A stretch of 64,000 nt of DNA, taken from Epiperipatus broadwayi. Taxonomy: Eukaryota > Onychophora > Udeonychophora > Euonychophora > Peripatidae. The DNA lies in assembly GCA_028023455.1 (NCBI GenBank), contig JAQFVV010006220.1, forward strand, positions 9,441,916 to 9,505,915, in the 5' to 3' direction. The translations under genes and the position numbers were made by a program. This document shows positions 11,901 to 24,558 of this stretch, piece after piece (position 1 is the first letter of the stretch; each line of letters opens with the position of its first letter). The notes beneath the pieces are model-generated. The model saw nothing but the letters and a program-made list of their open reading frames with translations, was not told the DNA's origin and ran no database searches.

Positions 11901-12785
11901 GATCTTTTACGTAGTTTTCTAATGGTATCTTTAAAAAAAAATCCGATGAAAATTGGATTTTTTATTAATTTTTTTCGTAACTGCCGCATTTAAGTTTTTT
12001 TTTTTTTTAGCAATTTTGTAATTTCCACGAAGCGATAAAGACAGAAAATACTTAACAGCCCCAAAATAAGCTTTTATCAAAATAAAAATAATCTGATTCA
12101 CAAACAAGACCTTCAATGGAGTCTAAATATAAGCACAGAATATATCAGGCTCATAAGTATAAAATTTTAATTTTTTAATATTTTAATTTTTTTTTTAATT
12201 ATTTGAAAAAATGAATTAATTTTTATTAATTTGCATTTGTAGTAGTGTGTGTATATATAAATTCTATGTTTATTTATGCTCATATAAATTCATATGTATG
12301 GTAATTTTATATGTTCTAATCTATTTATTTTATAAAAATAAACTTAAATTTTATAAAAATAATTAATAATTTATTATTTGAAAAATGATTTATTTGCTTT
12401 ATATTGGTATGTGTGTGTGTGTAATATAAATTCTATATTTATTTCTGCTCATATGAATTCATATATACGTTAATTTTGTGTTCTAATACACTTATTTTAT
12501 AAAAATAATGATTCTCAAAAAGTTTAATAATTTATTATTTATTATTATGTTTATATGATGTGTTTGTGTTTACAAGTAATGACTTATAAAACTAATAATC
12601 AAATGTATAGAAAGATTGCATATGCAGGCAAATAATCAAATTCTGATTCTTGCCTATGCTTTGATACTCATCTGTGGAGTCACTAGTTTTGCCATATCTT
12701 TCATCACATAATTTTTAAGTCTATAGTGAACAAATGGACTATATGTAAATAAATTATATCTATGTGATACAATAAATATAACAAG
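8969..12785. other. AT-rich stretch without recognisable genes
   Basis: No convincing coding sequence is seen in any frame. Only A/T runs, short AT microsatellites and a (GT)n tract at 12410-12421 stand out. At 10250-10290 the sequence ACAGTGACTG followed by TACAAAAGTATCCAGACTT resembles one terminal repeat of a Tc1/mariner element, but no partner end was found. Confidence 0.6.
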
Positions 12786-12893
12786 ATAACATCACTTATG
12801 TGCATAAAAAATATAAACATCACTGGTGTGCATAAAGAATATAAACATCGCTGGTGTGCATAAAGAATATAAACATCACTGATGTACACAAAA
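12786..12893. repeat. Minisatellite, 28-bp unit, about 3.8 copies
   Basis: The unit is AAACATCACTGGTGTGCATA plus AAGAATAT. Successive copies differ at one to four bases; the outer copies are the most diverged. Each unit contains a short self-complementary core (ATCACTGGTGTGCAT). Open frames across the array only reflect the repeat. Confidence 0.85.
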
Positions 12894-13630
12894 ATATATA
12901 AAATGAAGAGATGAAACTCATTTTATCAGTGATACAGACAGTAGCCTACAATTTCTAATTTTAGATAGACAAGAAGCCAATTGCTATGATGACAAATGCA
13001 TATCTATCTTCTGCAAATGATTTGTTTTGTATCTTTTATTAGGATGAATCTTTTTCTTATAGATGTCTTTGACATTTGGTAACTTTTGGGTACAAGATAA
13101 AAATGAAGAATTCTTATGTGAATACTTTTGTAGATTATAAAGCTATGGATTATCTCAGGTGAGACATACTATATATGGTTTGAAAGATAATTTTGTGAGG
13201 AATACAAAGAAATTATCACTGAAGATGTAATTTAAACTTATATAATGATGAATTAGAAATTATCAACAAACAATAAAGTAATAATTATGTCGGATGTGGA
13301 AATTTCTTTTTTACCTTATTTTTTTAATGGTAATCACTATTTGTCTTAGCCTCATTGTTTTCCTTAGTTTTTCTAGTTTCTATCAATGTAATTCTTTTTT
13401 GCTCTAACATTATTAAAACTGAAGTTATTGTGAAAATTGTGTCTCATGTCAGTTTTTTTTTTTAATTCAATATGGCACCTGGAGAATTAAGCAGTTAAAT
13501 GTTCACATTGAGATTTTAAATTCTATTCTAGTAAAGTTATTTTAAGCAATAAATGACTAAATCCCCATTAAAAAATTACTGTTTTTTTTGTTTTTTGTTT
13601 TTTTTTATAAAAATTATCAGATAGAATCTT
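12894..13630. other. AT-rich stretch, nothing recognised
   Basis: Only homopolymer runs and short AT-rich motifs are visible. I found no coding similarity and no repeat structure. Confidence 0.55.
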
Positions 13631-13807
13631 TTCAAGCTATTGTGCATACGCTTTTACGAGTGTTAATAATAAATGAATACTTTCACTCCCAACACAAGAT
13701 ATAGTATTTATGAAAGAATAAAATGAATTACTTATTCTTTCCAACTCAAATACTTATATATGGGCAAATCTTAAGTACTCATAAAAGCACATGCACAATA
13801 ACTTGAA
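13631..13807. repeat. Inverted repeat, 31-bp arms
   Basis: Arms 13631-13661 (TTCAAGCTATTGTGCATACG onward) and 13777-13807 pair over 31 bp with four mismatches around a 115-bp spacer. The spacer holds a second weak inverted pair (CTTTCACTCCCAAC and its partner near 13740). It is probably a small foldback element. Confidence 0.65.
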
Positions 13808-13997
13808 ATGGCTGATCTTTAATGTATTACAATTTATAAAACATAGCGCTATAAAATAAATGCTTATTTGCAGATAGAATCTTATAACAGAGAACTGAAA
13901 AATTTATTCATTCTAATATATTTATTTATCTCAAACATTGGGAAAGCTTTAATCAATAAGATTAAATTAAGTACACCAATTCATAACTAAATCTAAT

Positions 13998-14319
13998 CAA
14001 AATTAAATTACAAATCTGCTACCAATGGTTTCCCTACCAAGACAGACACTTCACGTGCAAAGTAACACAAATACAAAATAAATATATATTATCTTACTTG
14101 TTCATAATCCCAACTCACATTCTGATTATCTTTAATATCAAAAGAACTTTTATATAAGTTAATAGTTTAATTAAAAGTTTTTTTGATATTAAAGTAATTG
14201 GAATGTGAGTTGGAATTATGAAAAAATAGTATGGTATATATTTATTTTATATTATTTTATAATTGGAAGACTACCTTGGTAGTGAAATTATTAGTAATGA
14301 ATTTGTAATTTAATTTTTG
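13998..14319. repeat. Large imperfect palindrome (foldback/MITE-like)
   Basis: Arms of about 150 bp run from 13998 to 14153 and from 14175 to 14319. Paired landmarks include AAATTAAATTACAAAT with ATTTGTAATTTAATTT, CCCTACCAAG with CTTGGTAG, TTCATAATCCCAACTCACAT with ATGTGAGTTGGAATTATGAA, and TTTAATATCAAAA with TTTTGATATTAAA. The loop is about 20 bp. The outer boundaries and any target duplication are not clear. Confidence 0.75.
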
Positions 14320-15340
14320 CTATATACTTAGTTTATTACATTGAATAATTTAACTTTTGGCTTTTCATATTAGAATTTACACTTTAATTGCGACTTGAAA
14401 CTGGAGTTGGTTTGAATTAAACATTATGAAGATCACTGATAATATGAAATTTCACCTCTAAAGTATCAATGATTGATTTATTATACTTATAACAACACAG
14501 AAGTTAGATAAAATTGATCCATTTTTTTTCCTGATTGATAAATTAGCATTGATATAAGATATTGTTTGTGAATTTGTTAAAAAGTTTATGGTATTCCTAA
14601 TTTATTTTTTATTTTAAGTATTTACCTTTATTAAAAGACATTATATATATACATATTTACAAGGTTTTGTTGTTTTCCAATCTTTTTTGTTTTTGGTTGC
14701 TGTTAGTAATTGGGTGTCACACTTTGTTGCTTATTAGTCTGTCTTAATTTTATATTTGGCTGGTTGCTATTATGCCTTTGTCCATTGTATATATTCTTTT
14801 CATAATTTATTTATTGCCATATTTCCCATGCTATAGGTGCTGCTCCTCCTCAGATTTTAATCATTTGTTTTCTTGGTAAGTATTTTAAGCTTTGCTTAAA
14901 GTATTTTTCCCATTCTTTATCAAGTTTTTTAATCCAATTATATTTTTTATTACTGAATATTAATGAACATCTTATTTCCTATATTGTTCTAATTGTGTGG
15001 ATAAATACCATATGCACATTCAGAGTTACTATTGATATGATGCACATGATTATAACCATATAAAAATAAAAAGTTAACCATTGGTATATATAATAAATAT
15101 TAAATGTTTTATTTCTCCATAGATGAAACAGACAGATAAGAATCTAGTGGCAATTTTCATTCATTACACTGACTTATTAAAGTTTATGATGTAGTTCTGT
15201 AATTGAGATTTGGAATAATTTGTTAGGAGAATAGTAAACAATAACAAACAATCACTGATGATGATCATGTATTATTTCTTGATCCTAAAATAAGCAGACA
15301 ACAATTCATTCGTTGTTTACACTACATACTATTATACACC
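14320..15340. other. AT-rich stretch, nothing firm
   Basis: No gene is supported. On the minus strand near 14940-14870 a short open run reads WIKKLDKEWEKYFKQ followed by LKYLPRKQMIK, which has protein-like composition but no family match that I can name. Confidence 0.45.
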
Positions 15341-15744
15341 TTCAAGGCTCATATGATATAGGTTAATGCCTGTGTCTAAAGTACTTACATATACTTCCTA
15401 TGTGCTTAATAAATAATTACAACTTTACAGTGGTTTATATATTTTCAGTATAAAGGTCGTAATATTAACTCGTAAATCACAAGATTTCATGAAGGTTAAC
15501 TTGTAAAGAAAATAGTGGACTTAAACAGTGAAGAGAATAACAACTTCACGTTCCAAAATCAAGATGCTTCAGACTGGCCGATATAAGTGGAAAGTTAGGT
15601 TAAAAATAAGATGGCCGCTCTTAGCTTTATAAAAGTTGCTATCTTGTGTCAAGGTCTCTCTATCGGCAAATAATGATATTGTTTGACTTATAAACATTCA
15701 AGGCACATATGATATAGTTTAAAGCCTGTCTCTAAAGTATTTAC
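15341..15744 (+). repeat. Direct repeats of 48 bp, 356 bp apart
   Basis: Copies at 15341-15388 and 15697-15744 share TTCAAGGCxCATATGATATAG, AGCCTGT or TGCCTGT, and CTCTAAAGTA, with about seven differences. Each is adjacent to a CTACATACT motif. They may bound an old insertion or be a diverged duplication. The spacer has locally higher GC and CpG content (for example AGATGGCCGCTC). Confidence 0.55.
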
Positions 15745-16013
15745 TACATACTGTTGTAAACAAAAGTTTAGAGTAATTTTTTAACACACAAACATTTATA
15801 TACACATAGAACACATTTTTTTAGTATGTATAGGTATGATTTAAACAATTATATCAAACAAATTAAGATTATAAACAAAAGCATTTTTTAATATATATGT
15901 GACATATAAGTCATCAATTAGTAAATTGATTTATAGGAAAGTGGCCTGGAAAAAAGACCCAATTTTAAATTCATTACTAAATAGTTCAAAATAGTCATAA
16001 CTAGAAATCTATT

Positions 16014-16307
16014 CCTGGGGTAGTTTATATGATTCATTGAAATTATCATAAAATTTATATAGATCAGAGTAAATTAACTCTTAATGAAAGAATTAAAGTT
16101 CATAAGAGTAGAATTAAAAATAGATATCATAACTCAGCTTTGTATATTCATGAACTGAATACAGGTCGTAAAATATTATTTGACAATGCAAAGATTAATT
16201 TTTATGAAAAAAGTGAATTGTTAAGAAGAGTAAAAAAAACCTTGATAATACAATTTTTTGAATCTGAGGCCATCAATCTCATAAAGACATTCTTTGACGT
16301 TAAATGA
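16014..16307 (+). pseudogene. Penelope-like element C-terminal GIY-YIG endonuclease relic
   Basis: A frame from 16014 to the TGA at 16305 is open except for one in-frame TGA near 16040. It reads PGVVYMIH, then KIYIDQSKLTLNERIKVHK, HNSALYIHELNTGRKI, FDNAKINFYEKSELLRR and IQFFESEAINL. This order matches the GIY-YIG nuclease of Penelope-like retroelements: GVY..I, YIGQT, the conserved Arg and HK, NSAL..H...TGH, and a late Glu within FEKSE-like sequence. Here GIY is GVV/VY and YIGQT is YIDQS, and the TGH is TGR, so the site is probably dead. The enzyme nicks target DNA for insertion. No reverse transcriptase is recognisable upstream. Confidence 0.75.
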
Positions 16308-19300
16308 AGATTGTTTTTGAAGTAAATAATGGAAAGGCTATTTTGTTTTGTATATATATGTGGTATGTTTAGTTGAATTTCACTTGACAAGGTCTATTTG
16401 TTAATAGATGAAACTACAGTTGAAAAAAAAATTAGTAAAATTTTGTTTTTGGCTAGTATTGTAATGTTATATGATTTTCTATTTTATTTATAATTCTAGC
16501 ATAGCATCAGGCAGAATTTAATATTTGCATGTGCATACTAGTGTGTGTATATATTTTCAAATTTTTTGTTTTTATCAGTGTGTCTTTTTCACCTTAGTTC
16601 ATTCCTATCACAATCATCCATCAGCCTAGAATATGTTCAATCAATCATACTTTATTAAAAAATTAATAATAATAAAACTTATTAGTTTTTTTATATACTT
16701 ATAAAAACAAATGACTTTTTCTTTTCATTATTTCATGGCAGGATGATATTTTTTAAATAAATAGCTAATTTAAATATATAATTGGGTTTTTTTTTATTTC
16801 ACTATTAAATTCTTATTTTAGCATTTAACAAAAAAACTACATGAGTTCACATAGCCTTTAGCACAATTGCTATGATTATTAGCTTCAAGTTTAAAACCCA
16901 TTACAAATAAAATTTTAAAATTTAGAGAGAAAATAAAGAAAATGCACATGATGTTTATAATATAGATTCATAAAATTTAATCTCTAATTAATTTATGAAT
17001 TTTAATATTTTACTTTTTCATTTACTTTTTGTTTTTGGAATAGCATATAAATAAAATAGTGGATATTGACACAGATGATATAGTTGTTTCAATATATAAC
17101 TAATAAAATTATTCATCAAATTTTTTTGGTTTCCAATGCAGAAAAAAAAAGTAGGCTATGCTACCATATGATCACAGACTACAACCTCAGTATTCTAATA
17201 GTATATTCCATAAACATATTACAAAAGAAATTGTTTTATTTTTTTTTTGGTACTTATGTAGAATCCCTGTCAGAAGCTTGCCAGATGTTTTATTTTAACT
17301 AATCCATTTTCAGAGTCAAAGTGTTTGTTTACAATTTTTTTTCTTCTCAAAATTATTTTCTTGAACATGAACAAATGTATTCTAAAATGAATGTTACTTT
17401 AAAAAATTTGAATACATTTTTTAATAACTTCCACTCACAATATAATGTCCAAAATTAACACATGGTTAACACTTAACATGTGGCACAGTCAAAATGTGAG
17501 TAAAATTATTGTGATTTTTTTAACATTCATTATCATGTGGCTAAAATGATCATGGAATCTTTTAATATTCCTTTTTTGCCCTATCATTTTTGGAAATACA
17601 ATTAAAATTTGAAATCTTTCATCAAAAAAAACAAGATGCAGTGAAATGTTTTCAATATTACAGAATAATGCCCATCTGAAAAGTTATGTCTACCCACTAA
17701 CATAAATAACAACATTTGTTATAGTTTGCTTAATCATGTCTTTATTTAATTTTCTTTACTGCATTTGCATTAATTTTTTTTTTTAATTACAACCCTTTGG
17801 ATTTTTGCGTTTCTCTACCATTTTAATAAATAAAAAAGAAATAAATATTGAATATGATAACTTAATCAGCCATATTGTTTATATCATGTGTTGGAAAACC
17901 CTGAAAATGAATTATTTAAAATGAAACGCACACAAGCTTCCACATGGATTCTATGTAAGTACTTTTTTTTCTCTCTCTCTAATCTCTTACTGGATAGTAA
18001 AAGACAAAACTGTCATTAAGTTCTTTTACTGGTGGAACAGAATAATTCAACTAATATATTATATCTAACTTAAAAAAAAAAAAACAACAACTGCCATATA
18101 AAACAAGTGATATATTTTTTCATTATATATACAAAAAAAGTATTTATAATTAATTTTTATCATTTATTGGACAATACATTAAAGTATTTCTATTGGTTAC
18201 ATATTAATTTAAACATATTATGTATCACATACATGATTGAAATTACATTTAAAAATTGTTTTACATATTATTATTATTACATACAATAAATCCTTACATA
18301 TATTATCTTAAAATTCACTGATTTAGTTAAATATGTTTCTAAAAAAATACTTTAAAAAAATAATCATTATTTTCATTTTTTAATTCACACTACAACAACT
18401 TATTGCTATGATTGTTACAATATATTGCATTACAAGAAAATAGAGGCAAATACTTTTCCACTACTGACAAGCATTTCAAACAAATCTAGACATAAGTGCT
18501 ATTTACATTTTATTGTGTAAAGTTGATGTTTTGATTGTTCAAAAATTATACAAGTTAACATATTACTTAGTTTTACATTTTTTTTTAAAAATGTATACAT
18601 CAACATTATTCTTAAAATATTCAAATTTAAATAGACATAAGTATAAACTTCTTTCATTGTAATTTAAATCTGATAATACAATATAAATAATAAACAAAAA
18701 AAATACTTCCTTTTAAACAAAATATTCATTTTATATATTGAAATAGAAACTGTTAAAATTAAGGGTAACAGGGATATGATTTGCTTGATATTGAATGAAT
18801 TGCAATGGTTAAAAAAAAAAAAAAAGCCAGTGATGTTTAAATACTAATAAGCTGTTAGCTTAAAGTTGAACAATTTGAAATTATTTAATCACTGAACATT
18901 TGCATTTCATCATTGTCAATTTTCACTATAAGAGGAATGAAAAAAAATATATATATAAATTTTATTTTTATTAATATCTTAAAAGTATATACATAATTTT
19001 TTTAATATTTCTACTTTATGTATGTGCCTTAAGTAAGTTTTTATGCATGTAGTCTAATTTTTGTTAATTATTTTTGTTAATGGCTTCATATGTATTTATA
19101 AATTTTTTAATATTTATATTATATACATGATTTTTTATCATCAAAAAATATGTATATACATAGTGTATTAAAAATGTATAATGTATAACATGCTATTTTT
19201 TTTTTGTTTTGAAGTCTTAATATAAATTAAAATTTTATATAAATTGTATACATACTGTATAGATAGATATATTATTATATAACATATTTAGCAATTATTT

Positions 19301-20879
19301 AATATTTCTCTCTTTTTTTTTTTTTTTTAAATATCTGTATTGTAAAAAATATTCATTATATAGATTCAATACAATCCATAGTTTTCAGGTATCCATCAGA
19401 CTCTGGAACTTGAATAAAGCCCATAGGAAGGATTGCTATATACACATTCAAGAAGATATTGAAATGTTCACAAATGTCACTAAATCTACCATTTTCTCTA
19501 TTTTATTGTTAAGGTGGACAAATTGAACTCATATTGAAATGTTATTGAAAGAAGTTTTTTTTTTATTTGATATAATTATTATATAACTTACTTAAATATT
19601 TATTGACAAATAATATTTTCTGGGTTTTTTTTCTTCTCTCGCCACTCCATTTATTATTTTTCTTTTACCACAGCATTGGTTCAATCATTATAAGTTTCTC
19701 ATGCCACAAGTCATTTCATTATATTAACTTTAATAATGTCATTGCACATTAATACAACCACATTTCCAGTCTATAATTACACAGCAATTCTGTATCCATT
19801 TTTTTTTCCTTATTCTTTATCTTTTATTCTGGAATTAGAATGTTCATAATCATTTGTGACTGTTAATGATGATGAATATTTCTGTCATGTATAATCATTG
19901 AAAAAATCTATTTGTACATCTGATGGTAAAATTAGAGATTCGTGAGAATTTAAAGAGAATCAACATTGAATAATGCCAAAACAAGATCATTTAGGCAGAG
20001 TGCAAATCTTGGTCATTTAATTTGAGTATATTACATTTGTTTCTTACAAATACTGTCAGCTTTCATTAAATTCATGTTGGAAGTAGATAACTTTCAATTG
20101 TAGGATTTGTACATTTCAAGAATGATTAGACTTGGTAATGATCCAGTATCAGTACTTCAGCAAGTAATGGTAAACCATTTTTTTTTTGTTCATTTGTTTC
20201 CTTTCTGTCTTAATGGAATATCCCTCCTTACTACATGTTATTTAAATCCATTCTTTCTAAAAGATGACAATTTGCATGATCCTCATTTAAAGTTATCTTC
20301 AAAGAATAAAATTAAATATTGATATGAGAATTGCTTAAAACCATATATTTTTTTTGTAGTATATTTGATTAAAATTGCATAATGATTTTTTTACTATCAT
20401 ACTAGATGTTATAAAGTTATTTAAAGATTGTGGAAATAATATTAACAAGTCTCCCTCCCTTTCAATATCTTTTTGCTATAATAGATGACAAACTAAATTC
20501 CATTCCTCATGAATATTAATAGCCAATTTTCATTTGCCAATAATCCAGAAATTGCTGAAACTTGTAAAATCAGAGAATGATGCCAGAAAAAAAATGGAGA
20601 CTATGGAAGAACAAAATTTTCAAGATCTAATTGTAAAGCCTGATGATCACTTTTATGAAAACTTGTTGGATTAAAAGTATCTATAAAAGAACTACTACAG
20701 CTACTACTAATAAGTTTGCCAATTCTAAAGCCAAGAGTCATACAATGAAAAAAAGCATCATTTGATCAGAATTGCAAGCCTCTCTTTCACAATTTTTCTC
20801 TAATACCATTCTGATAAAATCTGAAGATGATGATGAATTTGTCATTGTCCATCTTAAATCAGAAATGGTCCCAAAAGCA
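16308..20879. other. AT-rich stretch without recognisable genes
   Basis: The stretch has long poly-A/T runs, short AT-rich microsatellites near 18950 and 19260, and a CT run near 17974-17984. Open frames here are short and of low complexity. I see no family similarity and no strong repeat. Confidence 0.55.
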
Positions 20880-22400
20880 GATACCATAATTCTAAGAAGT
20901 TTCTAAAAGAAACTATTCCAAAAAATTAGCTTAAAAGCAAAACTATAACAGTCTCCAAAAAATTATTGCCCAATATCTTTATTATGCGTTTCTGTACACA
21001 CTTTTTTTAAACAATCATTAAGAACTTTTCCAAATAATTGAGAGCCATTTGCATATAGAGTAAGATGGGTTTGAGCCAAGAAGAAGCCACTGTACATAAG
21101 TTTTATCTTTAACAATTCACATTAGAAAAGAACTAAAAATAAATTAAAAATTGGTGCAATTTCTGTTGATGCAATCCCAGATTATCATTCTACTTGGAAA
21201 AATGAACTTCTTTTAAAATTTTCTAAAATACTTAAATGTAGGAAAACTATAAATTTACTTGACAAAATGTTTTTCCATAGGAAAATTCAAATGACACCAA
21301 GCAATAATCATAAGACATATAAAATTTTTACAGAATGATCTTCTTCGGGGTTCTATTATCTCGTTTATTTTATTTAATGTATCCATTAGTGATCTTCTCA
21401 AAACACAATGAAGGAAATTCATTTATGCTGAGAACATTGCTTTGATTTCTCAAAAGAGATCCTTTCCTGAAATATATCAAAAAAGGATTTGAAAAGATTA
21501 AAAATCTTTTCTCAAATGCTAAGCTTTTATTCTAATTCAATACAGTATGCCCATTTTTTCATCTAAATAGCAGGGAGTCATACATAATCTTAATATAACC
21601 TTTTGCATTCATAGAGTAAATTACAATCTTATCCAATGCTACATACAGTAATCTTAGAATATATTCTAATTTATTTTCCTTATTTCGCTAAGGTTAGTTC
21701 AAAATTAATTTCTAGAAATGTTCTTTTTCAAAAGCTAGCTGGCACTATGTGAAGTTGTCATCAAATAGCTTCTTTGGCACTAAAATATTCTGCTGATGAA
21801 TATTATTTTTTCTATTTAGAAAAAAAAGTTTCCACATTAAAGTTTTGGATACTCCTTTAATTATTAATATGAAAATATATTGGTACATTCAAATCTACTC
21901 ATTTGCAGTAAGCTTCCTAGTTCTCTGCAAAACATCGCAGAAAATACATTAAAAACTGTTGATCAGATGAAACTTTCCATGAACTCAAAATATATCTTTA
22001 CTATCTAAAAGTTGTCTCAAATTAAGATCCCATTTTTGAATGTTCAACCAATAATCGACAACTGAAGAATTGTCACATATTACAATGTTCAAATAAATTT
22101 CTTTTGCCAGATTCAACAATAAAGCCAGATGGATTTGACTTATCATAACCAGAATCTCATCAACAGATTCAGAATAATCCATGGTTGTTATGCTTATCTG
22201 CTTCACAAATGGAATTTATCAGCCAATGTTCTATGTAAATGTGACAAATACAAACTATGAATCATATAGCAAGACATTACCAAATCTATGGCTCTAGTGG
22301 CAAAATAGAAAAAAAAAATCCTGGTGAATCTATTTCATGGTTAAATCTCTATAGATTTCTCTTTAATACATTGTTAATAAGTAAGATGTTAAAAAAAATC
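20880..22400 (+). pseudogene. Jockey-like LINE reverse transcriptase relic (LINE C)
   Basis: Reverse-transcriptase blocks appear in order but in shifting frames. They are SPKNYCPISLLCV (20952), ISVDAIPDYHSTWKNELLLK (about 21160; replaces the usual VDL..AYDTVWH), NDLLRGSIISFILFNVSISD (about 21341; usual GLPQGSVLAPLLFNIYISDLP), YAENIALI (about 21425; usual YADD, so the catalytic Asp pair is gone), IKPDGFDLS (about 22120), INRFRIIHGCYAYLLHKW (about 22160), NHIARH and WLNLYRF. No complete ORF remains. The endonuclease part is not recognisable upstream. A 73-codon minus-strand frame at 21985-22206 is only a shadow. Confidence 0.7.
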
Positions 22401-22935
22401 CATATGCTGATAAATATTAAAAAAAATAGTCACAGAATTCCATGTTATAGCATAACTTTCAATGCATTCCAATACATAGTTGATGATAAATAAATAATTG
22501 AATGGCTTATGGCTTGGGAGTTCCTAAGAAATTCCAGCACCAAAAGTGACAACTGAAACTATAATCCATAAATCTTGAACTCCAAAGTTGTTACTCTACC
22601 ACTGCATTAAAGCAATCAAGACATAGTAGTGATTAAATGCTATTATTAATAAATAATAGATTTAGCTTCAAGAAAAGAAACAAACAATTATTATATACAA
22701 ATAAAAAGAAGATGATATAGAGTTGGTACTCTTAATATGATGCATACCAATGAAATTTAAAACTCCTTAACATCTATTAATTATTTTATATTAATTCATA
22801 TTATCGTGCTCACAAAAACTGCAAAATATAGTCAACCTATGAAACTGAACATGTTATATTACGATATTACTTCAATTTAAACCATATTTTTTATTCAAGT
22901 TTTGAAGACAAAAAAGTAGGGTGAGGTTTAAATTC
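22401..22935. other. AT-rich stretch, nothing recognised
   Basis: I see no coding similarity or repeat structure. It probably includes the 3' untranslated remains of the LINE just upstream. Confidence 0.45.
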
Positions 22936-23350
22936 GAAGCAAACATTTTAACATCTTATTTCTGCCAATATTGCATTCCCTAATGAGTGTGTCTTTGCTT
23001 TATGCTGTACACATGTGCATAGACTTATGATCAATGATAGCAGTTTAAACATGATTCCCCATTAACACTTTTCTGAGTTAATCAAGTTACTGTTTGGTAG
23101 CAGCTGTGTAGAATCACATTGTATCTGGCCTTATTTTAATTTTTAGATTTTTTATTATCCATACTAATGTGAAGCAAATATTTTAATATCTTATTTCTGC
23201 CAATCTCACATTCTCCAACAATCATGCCTTTGCTTTAAGCTCTATGCATGCATGTGTATAGTATTATGTTCATTGATAGCAACTGTGTAAAATCATGTAT
23301 TTGAACATATTTTAATTTTGAATTTTTTTATTACTTATACTCACTAGTGA
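22936..23350. repeat. Tandem duplication, 235-bp unit, two diverged copies
   Basis: Copies start at 22936 and 23171 with GAAGCAAA. Both continue with TTTCTGCCAAT, a CTTTGCTTTA-type stretch, GCATAGxxTTATG, TTGATAGCA, GTGTA.AATCA and TTTTAATTTT.ATTTTTTATTA. The second copy lacks roughly 50 bp around the centre. Divergence suggests an old event. Confidence 0.75.
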
Positions 23351-24068
23351 TGGAAAATGGTTTACATATATGCTGAATTCAAAAGAAAAGTTATATTAGT
23401 TCTTATTTAAATAAATAATAATGTTTCTTATTTTTCAATACCATACCTATTATAAAATCATTTTTGAATGTTACATATATTTAATTTTTATAAAAAAATA
23501 TCATTAATATTTAAATAAAGTAATATAAAAAATCAAATATTAAATATTTCATGTACTATTTCATATTTATATGGTATATATCTATATATTATGTTCTCAT
23601 ATACTACCATGTGATTAATTTTTATTATTTTTTAATGTAGACTGATATCCAAGTGTCTATTTTACAATGATAAAAATATTAGAATAAAAGAGAAAGTGCT
23701 GTTTCAGTTTATTTGAAAACAATAATTTATTATAAATATTATAATGCTTTAAATTTTACCATAAAGTTAATAAATAACTTTTCTTTAAATTAAATACTAT
23801 CTTCTGATTTTTTACATTGCTATGTAACTTTACAATAATCTTTACATTACAAATCTGAAATTTGTAATATTCAACAATAACGACTATTCAACAAAATCAG
23901 AAATTACAATTAAATGAATAATGGTACAAATAGATGGAATCTATTCAATGGGCAAAATCTATATTTGAGTTTCAAAATAAAAGATACATGAATGGCTATA
24001 TCCATGCAGAATATAATGTAAATATTAGATTAATGGTAGTACTTTGTCAATTATTTGATGTATCAATA
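23351..24068. other. AT-rich stretch, nothing recognised
   Basis: There are only AT-rich simple sequences; no gene or repeat structure is supported. Confidence 0.5.
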
Positions 24069-24260
24069 TGATAAAAGTTAAAATATATTAATGTATCAAT
24101 AATAATATCACAAATGACTTTTTAATATGTTTGCAAGAGCAAATCTTTCCATTCTACTTTATTTATGATAAAAGTTAAAATATATTAATATATCAACAAT
24201 AATATCACAAATGACTTTTTAATATGCTTGCAAGAGCAAATCTTTCCATTCTACTTTAGA
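24069..24260. repeat. Tandem duplication, 97-bp unit, two near-identical copies
   Basis: TGATAAAAGTTAAAATATAT starts at 24069 and again at 24166. Each copy runs through ATCACAAATGACTTTTTAAT and CAAATCTTTCCATTCTACTT. Only about three bases differ over about 94, so the duplication is recent relative to its surroundings. Confidence 0.9.
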
Positions 24261-24490
24261 ACTATCTACTGGTGTCCACTGATTACTTAAGCTTAACAAA
24301 CGATAACTCATATGAAGAGTGAGAAGAATTTGCTTTTGGATTAATATGTCATGAATGATGTTGTAATTCAATGTTATCAAAATTATTTAAAATATATCAC
24401 ATAAGTGTTGTAGAATAAGTGTGTGTGCAGATACCATCATCAAATAGTGATTAGCTCAAATATACATTATAGTTTGGAAGCTCCCTATAT

Positions 24491-24558
24491 TGATTATTAT
24501 AGTTTTGATATAAAAAATTGCTTTATTTGATTATTATAGTTTTGATATAAAAAATTGC
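24491..24558. repeat. Tandem duplication, 37-bp unit, two copies
   Basis: TGATTATTATAGTTTTGATA followed by TAAAAAATTGC is repeated exactly at a 37-bp offset. Confidence 0.85.

Noticed and set aside
12704-12893. 61-codon minus-strand frame with repeated residues
   Set aside because: It is the translation of the 28-bp minisatellite.
12786-12893. CRISPR-like array
   Set aside because: Units are contiguous without unique spacers, and all other evidence points to an animal genome.
14870-14950. Minus-strand protein-like run (WIKKLDKEWEKYFKQ)
   Set aside because: It is too short and in AT-rich DNA; no family could be named and no neighbouring motifs support it.
21985-22206. 73-codon minus-strand frame
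   Set aside because: It lies antisense to the Jockey-like reverse-transcriptase relic, whose motifs read on the plus strand.
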